Source of the DNA: Bacteroidota bacterium
Lineage (GTDB): Bacteria > Bacteroidota > Bacteroidia > Chitinophagales > Saprospiraceae
DNA length: 39,805 bases
Direction: 5' to 3'
Assembly: GCA_024642705.1 (NCBI GenBank)
Contig: JAHEAQ010000036.1
Coordinates: 2,194 to 41,998, forward strand
A program made the translations under genes and the position numbers. The notes under the pieces were generated by a model. It had not been told where the DNA came from, made no database searches, and saw only the letters and a list, made by a program, of their open reading frames with translations. Of the stretch, positions 36,850-39,805 are shown piece after piece. The stretch's first letter is position 1. Each line of letters starts with the position of its first letter.

Positions 36850-37197
36850 TTGAGCAAAAAACGAAACAAAAAACTCAGTTTTTCAAAGGCATTTTTCCTT
36901 GTTTATAAAGCTAGACATAATTTCTTCTTGTTCGAAATTCTTCAAACCAATATAATTCCATTGACAAGGAAAACCAACAACAAAAATCGGAAAATCGGTC
37001 CAAGGATTCCCGATTTTCTGCGATTTTTATTGTTATATGCTGTTGAAAAACACTTCTTTAATGGAATTTCTTTTAAGAAGAGGAAATCAACAACGGATGA
37101 AATTCTCTCAATTGTTCAGTACAAATTCAACCTCGTAGATCAGTTATGATTTATAAAATCTTTAGAGTGACTTTTGAATTTTTCTACTCAGAACACC
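36850..37197. other. intergenic stretch with large hairpin, no reliable gene
   Basis: A 99-codon frame starting with TTG at 36850 spans most of the stretch. It has a biased Lys/Asn/Phe composition, runs through the hairpin and resembles nothing known, so I do not call it. The hairpin at 36982-37028 is the one clear feature. Confidence 0.5.
36982..37028. terminator. long bidirectional hairpin terminator
   Basis: AAAAATCG (36982-36989) and GAAAATCGG (36990-36998) pair with CCGATTTTC (37010-37018) and CGATTTTT (37021-37028). That gives a 17-bp stem with only a 2-base bulge and an 11-nt loop. The stem ends in A-runs on one side and T-runs on the other, so it can terminate either strand: the broken small gene from the left and the fusion gene from the right. 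Confidence 0.7.
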
Positions 37198-39126
37198 CTA
37201 TTTCCCACCAATCGGATTATACCTCAAATCTGCTGCATTTAATATCCCTTCTAACATTTCTGCATAATCCATTCCACCCAATCCACTCATTTTGGCAAGA
37301 TGTCCATCCCAACACCATCCTGGGTTCGGGTTCACTTCTAATAATTTGGGTTCTCCAGCCGCATTTAACCTCCAATCGAATCTGCAGTAATCTCGGCAAT
37401 CCAATCTTTCGAATAATTTCATGCTGTAATTCACTAATTCTTGCTCTGTGCTTAATGGAATCGCTGCAGGAATGGACTTTAAAGCATTCATATAAGCAGA
37501 ATCTACTAACCATTTAGCTTCATATCCACAAATTTTAGGCAGGCCATCAGGTAATGCTGAGTAATCTTCTTCTATAATTGGTAAAATCGTGTAATGATTA
37601 ATATTTCCAATAATTCCAACCGCCAACTCAGCCCCTGTCAAAAATTCTTCCACCAATATTGGTTTCGCATATCCAAATTGGTTTCTGATTCTTTGTATAG
37701 CATCTGTAAGTTGCTCAATGTTATAGGCTACGTTTTTTTGAGTAATCCCAAAACTAGAATCTCCAAAATTGGGCTTTGCTATTACTGGAAAAGGAATATT
37801 CAGCTCAAATAAATTTTCATCTGCAGTTATTACAAATGCATTGGCAACCGGAACGGAAATTTCTGTAGCAATCCCCCTGATTAACGATTTGTCATAACAA
37901 TAAGCAAGGGTTTGTGGGTTAGAACCTGTATATGGAATCTTCATCATTTCCAAAAGTGCTGGAACATGCAACTCCTTTAAAGCCTCATTGTTATATCCTT
38001 CATCGCACAGATTGAAAACCAAATCTACTTTTCCAGCTATTTTTTGAAGATCTGATATAAGGGTATGGTGATTGTTCAAATAACTGAATTTGTACTTCTC
38101 AGATTTACTTAACCCAACCTTTAATTTATCAATCGTTTCAAAGTCATCCTCATCAAATTTAGCGTCAGGCTTGATAATATCATTAAGCTGCGGATCACCC
38201 ATTACAACCACAACATGTTTTATTTCTTTAGCTGTTTTTTTAGGCGTCCATTTCTTATTTGCAATCGCTGTCAGAATGTAACGCTTTTCCATCATACCTA
38301 AATCCTGATTCCTTTGTGAATCTGAGCCTATATTACCATGAAATTCAATATTGGAAAACTCTACTTTGCCAAGCAAATCTGTTAATTCACTACTTGTGTA
38401 CAAACGCTCTGCATAAAACTGATCAACAATAACGCCTTTATCGGTATGTGTGATAACTTCTCTTGAAATCAGTCGATGATTATCAGCAGCTAGAGACCGC
38501 TCTCTGCAAACAAAGTGCTTTTTATCGATCCATTCCCAACTTCTTGGTGTGAAATTTTTTCTCAAATAACTTCCATCTGCAATATCTAGCAAAACTTTAC
38601 CTCCTGGTTTTAAAACTCTAAATATTTCTTTCAGTATCTTAATATCGTCGTCCAAAGATTCAAAATATCCAAAACTGTTGCCTAGAATGGTGACTACCTC
38701 GAAGGTGTCTGTTGGATAAGGCAATTTTCTTGCATCTCCTTCTTTGAAACTAATATTTAACCCTGATTTCGTGGATATATTCTTTCCTCGTTGAATCAAA
38801 TATCTTGAACGGTCTAATCCGTAAAGTTTATAGTTTCCTCGCTTTCCTAATTCTATTAAATGGCGACCTTGTCCACAAGCAAGATCTAAAATATTATAAC
38901 CATCCTCAATTTCTAAAATTTTACTAAATAGGCTAACTTCTTCTTCTGTTATCCGAGTATCTTCTACCACATCAGCATCGGTCTTCAAATACATAGAATT
39001 GAAAATTCTCTTCCACCAATCTTGGTGAAGGTGGTTTTCAAGATTATCTATCGGCCCTTTGGTTTTTTTTTCTTTGTTCTCTTTTTTATCTTTTTTTTGC
39101 TTTTTTAAGCTTATTGTTTGCATCAA
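37198..39126 (-). CDS. SAM methyltransferase fused to D-Ala-D-Ala-ligase-like ATP-grasp enzyme
   Basis: A 642-residue two-domain protein. A lysine-rich tail (residues 8-24) precedes a class I methyltransferase (about 75-290) with motif I DLACGQGRHL (81-90), GDARKLPYPTDTFEVV and VLKPGGKVLLDIAD. An ATP-grasp ligase of the DdlA type follows (about 303-635), with FNLCDEGYNNEA, VIAKPNFGDSSFGI (448-461), FDWRL and LLEVNPNPG (595-603) holding the Mg-binding Asp584, Glu597 and Asn599. An ATP-grasp ligase joins a carboxylate to an amine; the methyltransferase could modify the substrate or product. The presence of both in one chain suggests a small-peptide or amino-acid derivative. No natural-product cluster is adjacent. 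Confidence 0.85.
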   Translation of the reverse strand: MMQTISLKKQKKDKKENKEKKTKGPIDNLENHLHQDWWKRIFNSMYLKTDADVVEDTRITEEEVSLFSKILEIEDGYNILDLACGQGRHLIELGKRGNYKLYGLDRSRYLIQRGKNISTKSGLNISFKEGDARKLPYPTDTFEVVTILGNSFGYFESLDDDIKILKEIFRVLKPGGKVLLDIADGSYLRKNFTPRSWEWIDKKHFVCRERSLAADNHRLISREVITHTDKGVIVDQFYAERLYTSSELTDLLGKVEFSNIEFHGNIGSDSQRNQDLGMMEKRYILTAIANKKWTPKKTAKEIKHVVVVMGDPQLNDIIKPDAKFDEDDFETIDKLKVGLSKSEKYKFSYLNNHHTLISDLQKIAGKVDLVFNLCDEGYNNEALKELHVPALLEMMKIPYTGSNPQTLAYCYDKSLIRGIATEISVPVANAFVITADENLFELNIPFPVIAKPNFGDSSFGITQKNVAYNIEQLTDAIQRIRNQFGYAKPILVEEFLTGAELAVGIIGNINHYTILPIIEEDYSALPDGLPKICGYEAKWLVDSAYMNALKSIPAAIPLSTEQELVNYSMKLFERLDCRDYCRFDWRLNAAGEPKLLEVNPNPGWCWDGHLAKMSGLGGMDYAEMLEGILNAADLRYNPIGGK

Positions 39127-39464
39127 GTTATTAGTTTGGATTTTCGTGAAAAATGAATATTAATCTGACGATAACAATTAATATGAATAATTAATTCCAA
39201 TTTTAGAACAAATTATTTATATATCTTATATCATTGATAATCAACTATTTACATAATCATTTTGAAAATTGAAAATTAATGGATGGAATACGATTTATAA
39301 TAACCAAAAGATTGATAGATAAAAGACAATTATTAATAATTGATTTTATTCAAATTTGAATTATTGCCCGATAGGAGTTTTAACTTATAGCTAATTCTGT
39401 TAAAAAGATTATAACTTAAAGACTCAATAGAATTGTATTAAAATGAAAGGATTGAACAAAAAAA
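39127..39464. other. AT-rich intergenic region
   Basis: No reading frame or RNA gene seen. A perfect palindrome CAATTATTAATAATTG lies near 39329, which may be coincidental in sequence this AT-rich. The region holds the promoter for the methyltransferase-ATP-grasp fusion, which I could not place. Confidence 0.4.
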
Positions 39465-39494
39465 AAGCGCCAATTATATTTCAAATTGGCGCTT
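39465..39494 (-). terminator. Rho-independent terminator after the 55-residue gene
   Basis: A perfect 11-bp stem (39465-39475 with 39484-39494) closes an 8-nt loop and runs into poly-T on the minus strand. It lies five bases after the stop codon of the small gene. Confidence 0.92.
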
Positions 39495-39499
39495 ATTTC

Positions 39500-39667
39500 T
39501 TAATTGGCTAAAATCCTGACTTTAGGATCAGCCATCATCTTCAGGAAGGCGAATTCATTCATGTCTATTGGAATATGCAAAAAAGGGAATTTCACCTTGT
39601 ACCTCCCATTGAAATAATCAACTTTTTCAATAAGAATTTCTTTTTTAACTTTTTTCTTCAATTTCAT
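39500..39667 (-). CDS. 55-residue basic small protein
   Basis: ATG at 39665-39667, TAA at 39500-39502. The product starts MKLKKKVKKEILIEKV and continues FNGRYKVKFPFLHIPID and MNEFAFLKMMADPKVRILAN. It is lysine-rich at the N-terminus with a soluble, mixed strand-helix character. The perfect terminator directly after the stop is strong evidence that it is a real gene. No family recognised. Confidence 0.7.
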   Translation of the reverse strand: MKLKKKVKKEILIEKVDYFNGRYKVKFPFLHIPIDMNEFAFLKMMADPKVRILAN

Positions 39668-39805
39668 TTGATTGGTTTAAATTGATGAATAAATCCGAAG
39701 ACAATTGTAAAATGTTAAAATTTACATAAATGACTTCGAGCATTAATTCCAGACTTTTGCTCTTTGATATTAACGAATTTCTTCATAAGTCTATTGCCCT
39801 TTTCA

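Noticed and set aside
36850-37149. A 99-codon frame opening with TTG
   Set aside because: Biased Lys/Asn/Phe composition, no family resemblance, and it runs through a terminator-like hairpin.
39702-39787. A 23-residue minus-strand frame near the right edge
   Set aside because: Too short, no conserved motif and no terminator or promoter support.

Overview
The window looks like a chromosomal segment of an AT-rich member of the Bacteroidota, probably close to the Saprospiraceae or a related group. The evidence is a type IX secretion (T9SS) C-terminal sorting domain, a TAnnTTTG-type promoter, DUF1800/DUF1501 and DUF4159 proteins, a Bacteroidota-style RseP-HscB neighbourhood and low GC. No rRNA, tRNA, CRISPR array, prophage or intact insertion sequence was found. 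The taxonomic placement is inferred from gene content only.

Layout. 1-5.3 kb: fatty-acid beta-oxidation operon on the minus strand (fadN-like two-domain enzyme, then thiolase fadA), divergent from a nitronate-monooxygenase-like gene, then a tiny membrane protein. 5.6-9.0 kb: DUF1800/DUF1501 pair; the second carries a twin-arginine-like signal and a T9SS tail, and a strong terminator follows. 9.0-12.4 kb: a short element with terminal inverted repeats, an acyl-CoA dehydrogenase (fadE-like), a diverged inverted copy of the element, and a TetR-family regulator. 12.5-18.3 kb: housekeeping genes (dnaA, a membrane-anchored hypothetical, an IscA/HesB-type Fe-S protein, a MoeB/ThiF-rhodanese fusion, ruvB, a DUF3467 protein). 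18.8-22.1 kb: a PKD-like membrane protein, a PspC protein and the modABC molybdate transporter. 22.2-25.3 kb: DUF4159 protein, lipoprotein sulfatase and rsmE on the minus strand. 25.5-30.2 kb: rseP, hscB and a very large zincin/propeller/barrel protein. 30.2-36.5 kb: minus-strand run of rlmF, a HI0933-type flavoprotein, a B12-binding-type radical SAM protein, a fatty-acid-hydroxylase-family protein and a polysaccharide deacetylase. 36.6-39.8 kb: a frameshifted small membrane gene, a methyltransferase/ATP-grasp fusion and a 55-residue protein with its own terminator.

How the genes fit together. fadN, fadA, the acyl-CoA dehydrogenase and the TetR regulator resemble the fadNAE/FadR set of Bacillus subtilis, but split into two transcription units. 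The same 17-bp palindrome, TTTGACTTWAAGTCAAA, lies just upstream of fadN and again upstream of the acyl-CoA dehydrogenase. At the second site it covers the spacer and -33 element of a recognisable Bacteroidota promoter. This is the best-supported regulatory inference in the window.

The least-explained items are the inverted-repeat element, with a diverged copy that keeps a hairpin through a G-U change; the methyltransferase-ATP-grasp fusion; and the 937-residue zincin/propeller/barrel protein. I did not find a clear novel defence or mobile system.
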